Of a DNA stretch of 64,000 nt, positions 37,201 through 45,220 are shown piece after piece. Origin of the DNA: Paenibacillus durus (lineage in GTDB: Bacteria > Bacillota > Bacilli > Paenibacillales > Paenibacillaceae); the NCBI RefSeq assembly GCF_000756615.1, contig NZ_CP009288.1, forward strand, positions 1-64,000, written 5' to 3'. The position numbers and the translations under genes are program-made. How positions within the stretch are numbered: position 1 is the stretch's first letter; each line of letters begins with the position of its first letter. The notes beneath the pieces are model-generated. The model was not told the origin of the DNA. It did not search any database and was given only the letters and a program-made list of their open reading frames with translations.

Positions 37201-37485
37201 ATGCAAATTACGGATGTCAGACTCCGCCGCGTAAACTCTGAGGGGAGAATGAAAGCAATCGCATCCATTACCATCGACAACGAGTTTGTTGTTCATGACA
37301 TTCGCGTCATTGATGGCAACAATGGAATGTTCGTTGCAATGCCCAGCAAACGCACGCCGGATGGGGAATTCCGTGATATCGCGCATCCGATTTCTTCCGG
37401 AACGCGTGAGAAGATCCAAACCGCGGTTCTTGCAGAATATGATCGCGCAGCAACGGAAGAAGAAGTGATTGAAGAAGGAGCATAA
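37201..37485 (+). CDS. spoVG: Septation and sporulation regulator SpoVG
   Basis: SpoVG is a small nucleic-acid-binding regulator of septation, virulence and sporulation genes. ATG 37201 gives 94 residues starting MQITDVRLRRVNSEGRMKAI, followed by the near-invariant DNGNNGMFVAMPSKRTPDGE-like core (here VIDGNNGMFVAMPSKRTPDG) and FRDIAHPI. The site AAAGGTGGTGA fits this start, while a GTG at 37186 lies within it. A sigma-H promoter lies 44 bp upstream. The abrB gene, which represses spoVG in B. subtilis, is 10 kb away in this window. Confidence 0.97.
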   Translation: MQITDVRLRRVNSEGRMKAIASITIDNEFVVHDIRVIDGNNGMFVAMPSKRTPDGEFRDIAHPISSGTREKIQTAVLAEYDRAATEEEVIEEGA

Positions 37486-37560
37486 GAATCGGCTCCTTGG
37501 TTTGACCTCTCTCATTATTTTGGGCATAGGTGTCGGATATGCAATTCGAATTGGGGTTCG

Positions 37561-37602
37561 AAGAAAAGAGAACGATCCTTTGGATGGTTCTCTTTTCTTT
37601 TT
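37561..37602 (+). terminator. spoVG terminator
   Basis: AAGAAAAGAGAACGATCC and GGATGGTTCTCTTTTCTT form a long stem with one mismatch around a TTT loop, followed by T residues, about 75 bp past the spoVG stop. Confidence 0.9.
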
Positions 37603-37654
37603 GCCCGGAATGAGATATATTCAGTAATGAGTTTAGAGTAGGAGGTTGGCATTC

Positions 37655-39055
37655 TTGAAAAGAATGGCTGTTGTTCTAGCCGCAGGCCAGGGCAAGCGCA
37701 TGAAATCAAAGTTATACAAAGTGCTGCATCCCGTTTGCGGAAAGCCTATGGTTGGGCACGTGCTTGATACTGTAAAAGCAACCGGCTGCGAGCGGAGCAT
37801 TGTCGTTGTCGGACATGGCGCTGAGGCGGTCCAAGCTTATTTGGGCGATTCTGCGGAATATGTGCTGCAGGAAGCTCAGCTCGGAACGGGCCACGCCGTG
37901 AAGCAGGCCAAGGATTTGCTGGGCGGGGAAGAAGGTACGCTGGTTGTCGCATACGGTGATACGCCGCTCATTACCCCGGAAACACTGACCAAGCTGATGA
38001 CGCTGCACGAGGAACGCAAGGCGGCGGCTACTATTTTGACGGCCGTTATGGAAAACCCTGCGGGACTTGGACGGATTATACGCACTGAGGACGGAGAGCT
38101 GCTAAAGATTGTGGAGCAGAAGGATTGCACGCCCGCCGAAGATGCCATACGTGAAATCAATACCGGAATTTATTGCTTTGACAATGCCAAGATGTTCGCT
38201 GCCTTGGACAAGGTCACGAACCATAATGCCCAGCAGGAGTACTATCTGACCGACGTCATCGGTATTCTGCGTGAGCAGGGAGAGCTTGTGCTCGCCTTCC
38301 AAACGGACGATGCCATAGAATCAATCGGTGTGAATGACCGCGTAGCGTTGTCCGAGGCCGAGTACTATATGCGCCATCGCATTGCCCGCCGTCATATGCT
38401 CGGAGGCGTAACGATTATAGATCCATCATCAACTTATATAGGAGCCGAAGTCACCATCGGAGCGGACACGGTAATTTATCCGGGAACGCTGCTTAAGGGC
38501 AGTACCGCAATTGGGGAAAATTGCATCATCGGCCCCTCCAGTGAAATTGAAGACAGCCGGATTATGGACGGAGCCCAGGTCAAGCATTCCGTACTTAACG
38601 GCGCTGAGGTCGGCGCACGGACTTCCGTTGGGCCTTTTGCCTATTTGCGTCCGGGAAGCGTGCTTGGTGAAGACGTGAAGATCGGCGATTTTGTGGAAAT
38701 CAAGAAAGCTACCATCGGCGACGGCTCTAAAGTTTCGCATTTAAGCTATGTCGGAGACGCTTCTGTCGGCAAGAACGTGAATATCGGCTGCGGGGCGATC
38801 ACGGTCAACTACGACGGATTTAATAAATCGGTAACCGAAATCGGAGACGAAGCTTTTATCGGCAGTAATGTCAACCTGATTGCTCCCGTCACGGTGGGCA
38901 AAGGCGCCTATGTTGTGGCTGGTTCCACCATTACCAAGTCCGTCTCTGAGGGGGATTTGGCCATTGCCAGACAGCGTCAGGAGAACAAGCCGGGCTATGC
39001 TGATAAAATCCGGTCCCGGGCAAAAGCGAAAAAGGGTCAATCTCATCCATCGTAA
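37655..39055 (+). CDS. glmU: Bifunctional UDP-GlcNAc pyrophosphorylase / glucosamine-1-P acetyltransferase
   Basis: GlmU makes UDP-N-acetylglucosamine for peptidoglycan and teichoic acid. The N-terminal uridylyltransferase has LAAGQGKRMKSKLYKVLHPV. The C-terminal left-handed beta-helix (from about residue 250) shows hexapeptide repeats such as IGAEVTIGADTVIYPG and the acetyltransferase segment GCGAITVNYDG. The TTG at 37655 follows AGGAGG by 9 nt and gives 466 residues; an in-frame TTG at 37646 overlaps the site. prs follows as in other Bacillales. Confidence 0.97.
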   Translation: MKRMAVVLAAGQGKRMKSKLYKVLHPVCGKPMVGHVLDTVKATGCERSIVVVGHGAEAVQAYLGDSAEYVLQEAQLGTGHAVKQAKDLLGGEEGTLVVAYGDTPLITPETLTKLMTLHEERKAAATILTAVMENPAGLGRIIRTEDGELLKIVEQKDCTPAEDAIREINTGIYCFDNAKMFAALDKVTNHNAQQEYYLTDVIGILREQGELVLAFQTDDAIESIGVNDRVALSEAEYYMRHRIARRHMLGGVTIIDPSSTYIGAEVTIGADTVIYPGTLLKGSTAIGENCIIGPSSEIEDSRIMDGAQVKHSVLNGAEVGARTSVGPFAYLRPGSVLGEDVKIGDFVEIKKATIGDGSKVSHLSYVGDASVGKNVNIGCGAITVNYDGFNKSVTEIGDEAFIGSNVNLIAPVTVGKGAYVVAGSTITKSVSEGDLAIARQRQENKPGYADKIRSRAKAKKGQSHPS

Positions 39056-39149
39056 GTGCGTATGATGCGCCTGGCGCCGGACTTTTTCCGTGCCACGGCG
39101 CATTTGACAGATAAATTCAATTGAACCGATCACGGAGGGTTTAACTTTT

Positions 39150-40103
39150 ATGGCTTATCTTGATTCCAAGTTGAAGATTTTTACCTGTAACTCCAATCCC
39201 AAGGTCGCGCATCAAATTGCCGACTATATCGGGATTCCGATGGGCGAGTCGCATACGACAAGCTTCAGCGATGGAGAAATTCAGGTCAGATTGTCGGAGA
39301 GTGTACGGGGCTGCCACGTCTACATTGTTCAATCCACGTGCGGTCCTGTGAATGATAACCTGATGGAAATGCTGGTCATGATCGACGCGCTGAAGCGCGC
39401 CTCAGCCAAGAGTATTAACGTGGTTATCCCGTATTACGGCTATGCCCGTCAGGATCGCAAGGCCCGTTCGCGTGATCCGATTACGGCGAAGCTTGTGGCG
39501 GACCTGATCGAGACTGCGGGTGCGCACCGCGTAATTACCATGGATCTGCATGCCATGCAGATTCAGGGCTTCTTCAACATTCCGGTTGATCATATGCTCG
39601 GCGTACCGATTCTGGCGCAATATTTCCGCTCCATGCAGATCCCGAATCCGGTCGTTGTATCTCCGGACCACGGCGGTGTGGTTCGGGCGAGAAAGCTTGC
39701 CGATTTCCTGAACGCTCCGCTCGCTATTATTGACAAGCGCCGCCCGGAACCGAATGTCAGTGAGGTTATGAATATTATCGGGAACATCGAAGGGAAGACG
39801 GCGATCGTTATCGACGATATTATTGATACGGCGGGCACGATCGTGCTTGGCGCCAATGCTCTAATGGAAGGCGGAGCCAAAGAGGTGTACGCTTGCTGTA
39901 CGCATCCGGTCCTTTCCGGCCCGGCGCATCAGCGGCTGGAAAATTCGCCGATTAAAGAGGTTGTCGTTACCGATACGATTCCTATTCGCAACGAGAACCC
40001 GACTTCCAAGCTGAAGGTGCTTTCCGTGGCTCCTCTGCTTGGCGAAGCGATTATCCGGGTGCATGAAGAGCTGTCCATCAGTAAGCTGTTCGAGATTGAA
40101 TAG
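39150..40103 (+). CDS. prs: Ribose-phosphate pyrophosphokinase
   Basis: Prs makes PRPP for purines, pyrimidines, NAD, histidine and tryptophan. The 317-residue protein has the N-terminal FTCNSNPKVAHQIADYIG, the flexible-loop RQDRKARSRDPI, the metal site DLHAMQIQGFFNIPVDH and the PRPP-binding loop VIDDIIDTAGTI. The ATG follows CGGAGGG. The ribosomal protein L25/Ctc gene that follows prs in B. subtilis is absent. A half copy of the interspersed repeat begins 11 bp after the stop. Confidence 0.98.
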   Translation: MAYLDSKLKIFTCNSNPKVAHQIADYIGIPMGESHTTSFSDGEIQVRLSESVRGCHVYIVQSTCGPVNDNLMEMLVMIDALKRASAKSINVVIPYYGYARQDRKARSRDPITAKLVADLIETAGAHRVITMDLHAMQIQGFFNIPVDHMLGVPILAQYFRSMQIPNPVVVSPDHGGVVRARKLADFLNAPLAIIDKRRPEPNVSEVMNIIGNIEGKTAIVIDDIIDTAGTIVLGANALMEGGAKEVYACCTHPVLSGPAHQRLENSPIKEVVVTDTIPIRNENPTSKLKVLSVAPLLGEAIIRVHEELSISKLFEIE

Positions 40104-40113
40104 AGATATGCAG

Positions 40114-40159
40114 GAAATATAAGGCGATGGACAAGCGCGCAGCTTATGTCTTATATTTC
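40114..40159. repeat. Interspersed repeat, half copy F (first hairpin only)
   Basis: AAATATAAG (40115-40123) pairs with CTTATATTT (40150-40158). The loop GCGATGGACAAGCGCGCAGC is closely related to the loop of copy E near 53.78 kb. The second hairpin is absent; a different hairpin follows. Confidence 0.7.
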
Positions 40160-40164
40160 GAAAG

Positions 40165-40200
40165 AAGGGTTACAGCTCCTTTTCAGGAGATGTAACCCTT
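40165..40200 (-). terminator. Hairpin after prs, terminator of the minus-strand small gene
   Basis: AAGGGTTACA-GCTCCT pairs perfectly with AGGAG-TGTAACCCTT apart from one base. On the minus strand it is followed by TTCTTTCG, on the plus strand by GTCGGC. It therefore fits better as a terminator for the minus-strand gene, possibly acting on both. Confidence 0.6.
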
Positions 40201-40229
40201 GTCGGCTTGCTGGCTGCGGGTTCGGTCAT

Positions 40230-40430
40230 TCAGAATCCCGGCCGCGAGATAAAGGTGAACAGGCTGCGATTGTAGAGCGTCCCCTGCAGCTCCGCAAAGC
40301 TTGCGTCTACGGCGGTAAGCACGCCGATGTCAACATGTACATCGCCGCGGTACACCTCGACAGGTATGGCATATTGTAGATGATACTGAAAATGGCGGTG
40401 AAGCGTCAGAGGCTCGCCCTGCTGCAGCAT
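40230..40430 (-). CDS. Small conserved-looking protein of unknown function
   Basis: This 66-residue frame lies alone on the minus strand between prs and pth. It has a good ribosome site (AGGTGAT, 6 nt before ATG) and a terminator-like hairpin downstream, so I consider it real. The sequence shows alternating hydrophobic strands (PVEVYRGDVHVDIGVLTAVD, FAELQGTLYN) and ends in FTFISRPGF. The pattern resembles small Sm-like or spore-coat proteins, but I cannot name the family. The overlapping plus-strand frame (40146-40379) has no ribosome site. Confidence 0.62.
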   Translation of the reverse strand: MLQQGEPLTLHRHFQYHLQYAIPVEVYRGDVHVDIGVLTAVDASFAELQGTLYNRSLFTFISRPGF

Positions 40431-40537
40431 ATTAACATCACCTGTCTTTGGAATGGGATGGACGTTTCTATAGAATTAGAATAGACATTTCGGGAACGCT
40501 TATGCTTCTATTGTATCAAGAAAGGGAAGGTTTACAA

Positions 40538-41098
40538 ATGAAATGGATCGTCGGTTTGGGCAACCCTGGACCGGAGTACGCCAAGACAAGGCATAATGTC
40601 GGATTTATGGCTCTGGATGAACTGGCGCGCAGATACGGGATCGTCTTTAATCAGAGCAAGTGCAAATCGGTTATTGGAGAAGGCGTCATCGGCGGAATCA
40701 AGACCGTGCTGATCAAACCGATGACGTATATGAATTTGTCCGGGGAAGCGGTGCGCACCTATATGGACTACTACAAAGTCCCCTTGGAAGATATGATTGT
40801 AGTTTACGACGACCTCGACACCGAGGTTGGCAAAATCCGGCTGCGGTATCAAGGCAGCGCCGGGGGGCACAACGGAATCAAATCGATCATTCAGCATACG
40901 GGCACTCAGACCTTCAATAGAGTAAGGATGGGTATTTCACGGCCCGAGCCCGGATACGCGATTGTCGATTATGTGCTCGGCAAGTTTCCCAAGAAGGATA
41001 GCGACAAGCTTGGATTGATGATCGGCGGCGCCTGCGACGCACTTGAGTATAGTCTGGACCACACCTTTGAACAGACGATGGCTAAATTCAACGGGTAA
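40538..41098 (+). CDS. pth: Peptidyl-tRNA hydrolase
   Basis: Pth frees tRNA from prematurely released peptidyl-tRNA. ATG 40538 gives 186 residues beginning MKWIVGLGNPGPEYAKTRHN, which includes the catalytic histidine of TRHNVGF. KPMTYMNLSGEAV and the aspartate in YDDLDTEVGKIRLR complete the active site. The site AAGGGAAGG fits. The frame upstream to 40448 has no conserved sequence. B. subtilis names this gene spoVC. Confidence 0.97.
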   Translation: MKWIVGLGNPGPEYAKTRHNVGFMALDELARRYGIVFNQSKCKSVIGEGVIGGIKTVLIKPMTYMNLSGEAVRTYMDYYKVPLEDMIVVYDDLDTEVGKIRLRYQGSAGGHNGIKSIIQHTGTQTFNRVRMGISRPEPGYAIVDYVLGKFPKKDSDKLGLMIGGACDALEYSLDHTFEQTMAKFNG

Positions 41099-41183
41099 AA
41101 AGACGCAGAGGACCATGCTTCCGGAGATACCCCGGGCAACAACTATGATTCTACGGGGCTAACCGAAGTCTGAACGGGACATA

Positions 41184-41210
41184 CTGAAGGTATACTTTAC
41201 CTTCAGGAGG
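41184..41210 (+). promoter_or_regulatory. Perfect hairpin touching the fin ribosome site
   Basis: CTGAAGGTA (41184-41192) and TACCTTCAG (41198-41206) form a 9-bp perfect stem with a TACTT loop. The 3' arm shares AG with the Shine-Dalgarno AGGAGG (41205-41210), and the ATG is at 41218. Folding could hinder ribosome access. Confidence 0.65.
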
Positions 41211-41217
41211 CATATAT

Positions 41218-41448
41218 ATGGCAATACACTACGTATGTAGACACTGCCGGACTTTTCTCGGAAGCATCCGCAGAAGCGCTGCTACCGAGATGCAGCTCGG
41301 CCTTCATTCCTTGACCCCTGCGGAACGCAGAGATATAATAGCGTATGATTCAGACGGCGAAATTACGGTTAAGGTTACCTGCAATTACTGCAAGGAGGCC
41401 TTGGACAACAATCCGGAACTTAGCCTTCTGGCCAGTCCGCTTCAATAG
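41218..41448 (+). CDS. fin: Anti-sigma-F factor Fin (YabK)
   Basis: Fin inhibits sigma-F and helps the switch to sigma-G in the forespore. The 76-residue protein has the two zinc pairs C7-x-x-C10 (VCRHCRTFLG) and C55-x-x-C58 (CNYCKEALDNNPE), as in B. subtilis YabK. It lies between pth and mfd there as well. A perfect hairpin abuts its ribosome site. A forespore promoter is expected but not clearly matched. Confidence 0.94.
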   Translation: MAIHYVCRHCRTFLGSIRRSAATEMQLGLHSLTPAERRDIIAYDSDGEITVKVTCNYCKEALDNNPELSLLASPLQ

Positions 41449-41479
41449 GTGAAGCGGCGCTGCGTCTATCGTCATCCGC

Positions 41480-41512
41480 AAGCCTTGGCCTCAAAAGCTG
41501 AGGCTTATTTTA
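41480..41512 (+). terminator. Probable fin terminator
   Basis: AAGCCT (41480-41485) pairs with AGGCTT (41501-41506). An alternative inner stem CCTCA/TGAGG is possible. ATTTTA follows. The T tract is short, and copy D of the repeat begins directly after it. Confidence 0.55.
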
Positions 41513-41617
41513 AAATATGAGACTTTATAATTTATGAGCTGCGATTACCGTTAGTCTTATATTTCTACGAGAAACGGTACCGTCCTTGAAGCAGGGCGGC
41601 GCAGCCGTTTTGTCTTG
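41512..41617 (+). repeat. Interspersed double-hairpin repeat, copy D
   Basis: AAATATGAGACT (about 41513-41524) pairs with AGTCTTATATTT (41553-41564), including one G-T pair. The linker CTACGAGAAAC is exact. The second hairpin pairs GAAACGG with CCGTTTT and has an inner CGTCC/GGGCG stem, ending in GCAGCCGTTTTGTCTTG (41601-41617). It lies between fin and mfd. Confidence 0.78.
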
Positions 41618-41695
41618 AAATAGATTACTATTTTGTGCTTCTAAAGCGTTAAGGAAAATTTCGCCAGAAGCGATTCAGTAAGTGAGGTGCGCCTT

Positions 41696-44600
41696 TTGTT
41701 ACAAGGTCTTATTGAGGCTTTTTCCAAAGATTCCGATTTTCAGTCGGTAACCCGAGGCATCGCCGCCGGAATGAAAGAGCAGCTGATCTCCGGATTATCC
41801 GGTTCAGCCAGGCAGATTATGCTGGCCGCGCTTCACGAGGAGACATCCCGCCCTATATTAATCGTGACGCACAACATGTTTTCGGCACAAAAAATTGCCG
41901 ATGATCTACAGGAAGCGCTTTCTCCAGATCGGGTACTGCTGTATCCTGCCAATGAATTGGTCGCAGCCGAAACGGCCGTATCCAGTCCGGAGACGGTTGC
42001 TCAGCGTATCGAGGTGCTGAACAAATGCTCGCGGGGCTTCCGCGGCATTGTGGTCGCGCCTTATTCTGGCGTTCGCCGGCTGCTGCCCGCGCCGCAGGCT
42101 ATGGCGGCAGCTCAGATAATCGTCTCCCAGGACGGGAGCATCCAGCTTGAACATTTCTTGAACACGATGATCGAAATGGGTTACGAGCGCGTCGAACGGG
42201 TGGAGAACCGCGGTGAACTCAGCGTTCGCGGCGGCATTCTCGATTTCTATCCCATGAATACCGAACTGGCATACCGGGTGGAGCTGTTCGACGACGAGAT
42301 CGACTCCATCCGGACATTCGATCCGTCCGATCAGCGCTCCATCGACAAGGTTCGGAGCGTGACCATTACGCCTGCCAAAGAAATCATCGCGGGTAAGGCG
42401 CAGCTGGAGGCTGCGGCGGACAAGGCGTCGATCATGCTGGAGCGCCAAATGGAGAAGACGACCGACCGGCAGGCTAAAATACGTCTGCACGAGGAAATCG
42501 GCCGGGAGATTGAACATTTGCGCGAAGGAACTTATTTTTCCGAGATTTATAAATATATTTCGCTGCTTTATCCGGAACGCTCGCATCTATACGATTATAT
42601 GGAGCGGGATACCCTGTTGATTCTCGACGAACCGGCCCGTCTGCTGGAAACGGCCAAGCAGCTGGAACGTGACGAATCGGAATGGAACCTTCATCTGCTG
42701 CAGAACGGGAAGACGCTGCCTGACCTGCATTTGTCCGTCGACAGCGACACGGTCATGTACCAACGTCCTTTTCAAAGCGTGTTCATGTCCATCTTTCTGC
42801 GCCAGGTACCGCATGTTCAGCCGCAGAATATTGTCGGCTTTATCAGCCGGAGCATGCAGGATTTCCATGGGCAGATGAATGTGCTGAAATCGGAAATGGA
42901 GCGCTGGCATAAGTCCGGCGTCCAAGTCGTCATGCTCGCCGGCAGCGAGGACCGCATGGAGCGGATTCGCCGGGTGCTGCTCGACTATGGGATTGAAGAA
43001 CCGGCCATTGTCCAAGGGAGCTTGGGGTCGGGCTTTGAACTGCCTTCTGTTCATCTTGCGGTCATATCGGAAGGCGAGCTGTTCTCACAGAAGCAGCGCA
43101 AAGCGCGTAAAACGTCCAAAAATATGGACAACGCGGAGCGCATCAAAAGCTATACCGAGCTGAAAATCGGCGATTACGTCGTTCATCAGAATCACGGCAT
43201 CGGCAAATATATGGGCATCGGCACGTTGGAAGTCAGCGGCATCCACCGTGATTACATGCACATTATGTATGCCGGCGGCGACAAGCTCTCGGTGCCGATT
43301 GAGCAAATTGATCTTATTCAGAAGTATGTCGGTTCGGAAGACAAGGAGCCGAAAATATACAAGCTTGGCGGGAATGAATGGACACGGGTAACGAATAAGG
43401 TCCGTTCTTCGGTGCAGGATATTGCGGATGACCTGATCAAGCTGTATGCTGAACGGCAGAGCGCTCCGGGCTATGGATTTGATAAAGACACGCCGGAGCA
43501 GCAGGAATTTGAGGAAATGTTCCCTTACGAAGAGACGCGCGACCAGGTTCGGGCCATCGGCGAAATCAAGAAGGACATGGAGCAGAACCGCCCCATGGAC
43601 CGGCTGCTCTGCGGCGATGTCGGCTACGGCAAGACCGAAGTAGCGATCCGCGCTGCCTTTAAGGCGGCGATCGAGGGCAAGCAGGTAGCGGTGCTGGTGC
43701 CGACAACGATACTCGCCCAGCAGCATTACGAGACGTTCCGGGAACGCTTCTCCTCGTATCCGATCAACATTCAGGTGCTCAGCCGTTTCCGCAGCCGCAA
43801 GGAGCAGAACGAGACGATCAAGGGTGTCCGGCAGGGAACAGTGGACATTGTAATCGGTACACACCGGCTGCTGTCCCAGGATCTTGTGTTCAAGGATCTT
43901 GGTCTTCTTATTGTCGATGAGGAGCAGCGTTTCGGCGTTACGCATAAGGAGAAATTGAAGAAGCTGAAGACCAATGTGGACGTGCTCACCCTGACGGCGA
44001 CGCCGATCCCCCGCACCCTGCATATGTCCATGCTGGGCGTTCGTGATCTGTCGGTTATTGAGACGCCGCCGGAGAACCGCTTTCCTGTGCAAACCTATGT
44101 TGTTGAATACAGCCAGACGCTCGTACGTGAAGCGGTGGAACGCGAGCTTGGGCGCGGCGGACAGGTCTATTACCTGTACAACCGGGTGCAGGGCATCCAG
44201 GAAATGGCGTCCCAGATTCAGATGCTCGTTCCCGAGGCTCGGGTCGGTATCGGACATGGCCAGATGTCGGAATCGGAGCTGGAGAAGACGATTCTCGATT
44301 TCCTGGACGGCGAGTATGACGTGCTGGTAAGCACCAGCATTATCGAGACCGGCGTGGATATTCCGAACGTCAATACGCTCATCGTGCATGACGCGGACAA
44401 AATGGGCCTATCCCAGCTGTACCAGCTGCGCGGCCGGGTCGGACGGTCCAACCGGATCGCATATGCCTATTTTACTTACCAGCGCGATAAAGTGCTGACC
44501 GAGGTGGCCGAGAAGCGTCTGCAGTCGATCAAGGAGTTCACGGAGCTTGGGTCCGGCTTCAAAATCGCTATGCGCGATCTTTCGATCCGGGGCGCTGGCA

Positions 44601-45220
44601 ATCTGCTGGGTGCGGAGCAGCACGGATTCATCGCATCGGTGGGCTTTGATCTGTACTCGCAAATGCTCGCGGAGGAAATCCGCAAGCGAAAGGTCAGCGT
44701 CCTGGGCGAGGAAGACCATTCTCTAAAAGAAGGAAATACTGTCATTGATTTGGCAATTGACGCGTACCTGCCTTCCGAGTATATTTACGACAGTGTGCAA
44801 AAGATTGAAATCTATAAGAAGGTGGCGTCGGTCTCTACTTTCGAGGATGCGGCAGAGCTGGAAGACGAGCTTCTCGACCGGTTCGGCGAGCTTCCCGAGG
44901 CGGTCGTCAATCTTTTATCCGTGGCGCGGCTTAAAATATACGGTAAAATGTTCGGGATTGACTCCTTGAACCGGCGCGGCGACGAAGTGCTGCTGAATTT
45001 TTACGAGGACCGGATAGCATTGATCGATACAGGCAAGCTCGCCAAGATTGGAAAAGGCTTTGAAAGACGTGTACAATTTGATAAGGACGCCAAAGCGGCT
45101 ATTCGCATAAAGACCAAAGACCTTGACGATAAGGAACTGCTTGGCTTGCTTGAGCGATTCCTGGAAGAAGTCAAGCCGTCTTTTAAATCGAAGGGAGAAT
45201 TACACAATGCGGTCAAGTAA
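41696..45220 (+). CDS. mfd: Transcription-repair coupling factor
   Basis: Mfd removes stalled RNA polymerase from lesions and recruits UvrA. The protein (1174 residues from TTG 41696) has a UvrB-like N-terminal module, the RNA-polymerase-interacting domain (KIGDYVVHQNHGIGKYMGIG) and a RecG-type translocase with GDVGYGKTEVA, DEEQRFGV, TATPIPRTLHMSML and STSIIETGVDIPN. A C-terminal TRCF domain follows. The site AGTGAGG favours TTG 41696 over the GTG at 41687, which overlaps it. The stop overlaps the foldase gene by 14 bp. Confidence 0.97.
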   Translation: MLQGLIEAFSKDSDFQSVTRGIAAGMKEQLISGLSGSARQIMLAALHEETSRPILIVTHNMFSAQKIADDLQEALSPDRVLLYPANELVAAETAVSSPETVAQRIEVLNKCSRGFRGIVVAPYSGVRRLLPAPQAMAAAQIIVSQDGSIQLEHFLNTMIEMGYERVERVENRGELSVRGGILDFYPMNTELAYRVELFDDEIDSIRTFDPSDQRSIDKVRSVTITPAKEIIAGKAQLEAAADKASIMLERQMEKTTDRQAKIRLHEEIGREIEHLREGTYFSEIYKYISLLYPERSHLYDYMERDTLLILDEPARLLETAKQLERDESEWNLHLLQNGKTLPDLHLSVDSDTVMYQRPFQSVFMSIFLRQVPHVQPQNIVGFISRSMQDFHGQMNVLKSEMERWHKSGVQVVMLAGSEDRMERIRRVLLDYGIEEPAIVQGSLGSGFELPSVHLAVISEGELFSQKQRKARKTSKNMDNAERIKSYTELKIGDYVVHQNHGIGKYMGIGTLEVSGIHRDYMHIMYAGGDKLSVPIEQIDLIQKYVGSEDKEPKIYKLGGNEWTRVTNKVRSSVQDIADDLIKLYAERQSAPGYGFDKDTPEQQEFEEMFPYEETRDQVRAIGEIKKDMEQNRPMDRLLCGDVGYGKTEVAIRAAFKAAIEGKQVAVLVPTTILAQQHYETFRERFSSYPINIQVLSRFRSRKEQNETIKGVRQGTVDIVIGTHRLLSQDLVFKDLGLLIVDEEQRFGVTHKEKLKKLKTNVDVLTLTATPIPRTLHMSMLGVRDLSVIETPPENRFPVQTYVVEYSQTLVREAVERELGRGGQVYYLYNRVQGIQEMASQIQMLVPEARVGIGHGQMSESELEKTILDFLDGEYDVLVSTSIIETGVDIPNVNTLIVHDADKMGLSQLYQLRGRVGRSNRIAYAYFTYQRDKVLTEVAEKRLQSIKEFTELGSGFKIAMRDLSIRGAGNLLGAEQHGFIASVGFDLYSQMLAEEIRKRKVSVLGEEDHSLKEGNTVIDLAIDAYLPSEYIYDSVQKIEIYKKVASVSTFEDAAELEDELLDRFGELPEAVVNLLSVARLKIYGKMFGIDSLNRRGDEVLLNFYEDRIALIDTGKLAKIGKGFERRVQFDKDAKAAIRIKTKDLDDKELLGLLERFLEEVKPSFKSKGELHNAVK

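Noticed and set aside
43085..44389. A 434-codon minus-strand frame opposite mfd
   Set aside because: It is antisense to the translocase core and shows only mirrored codon bias.
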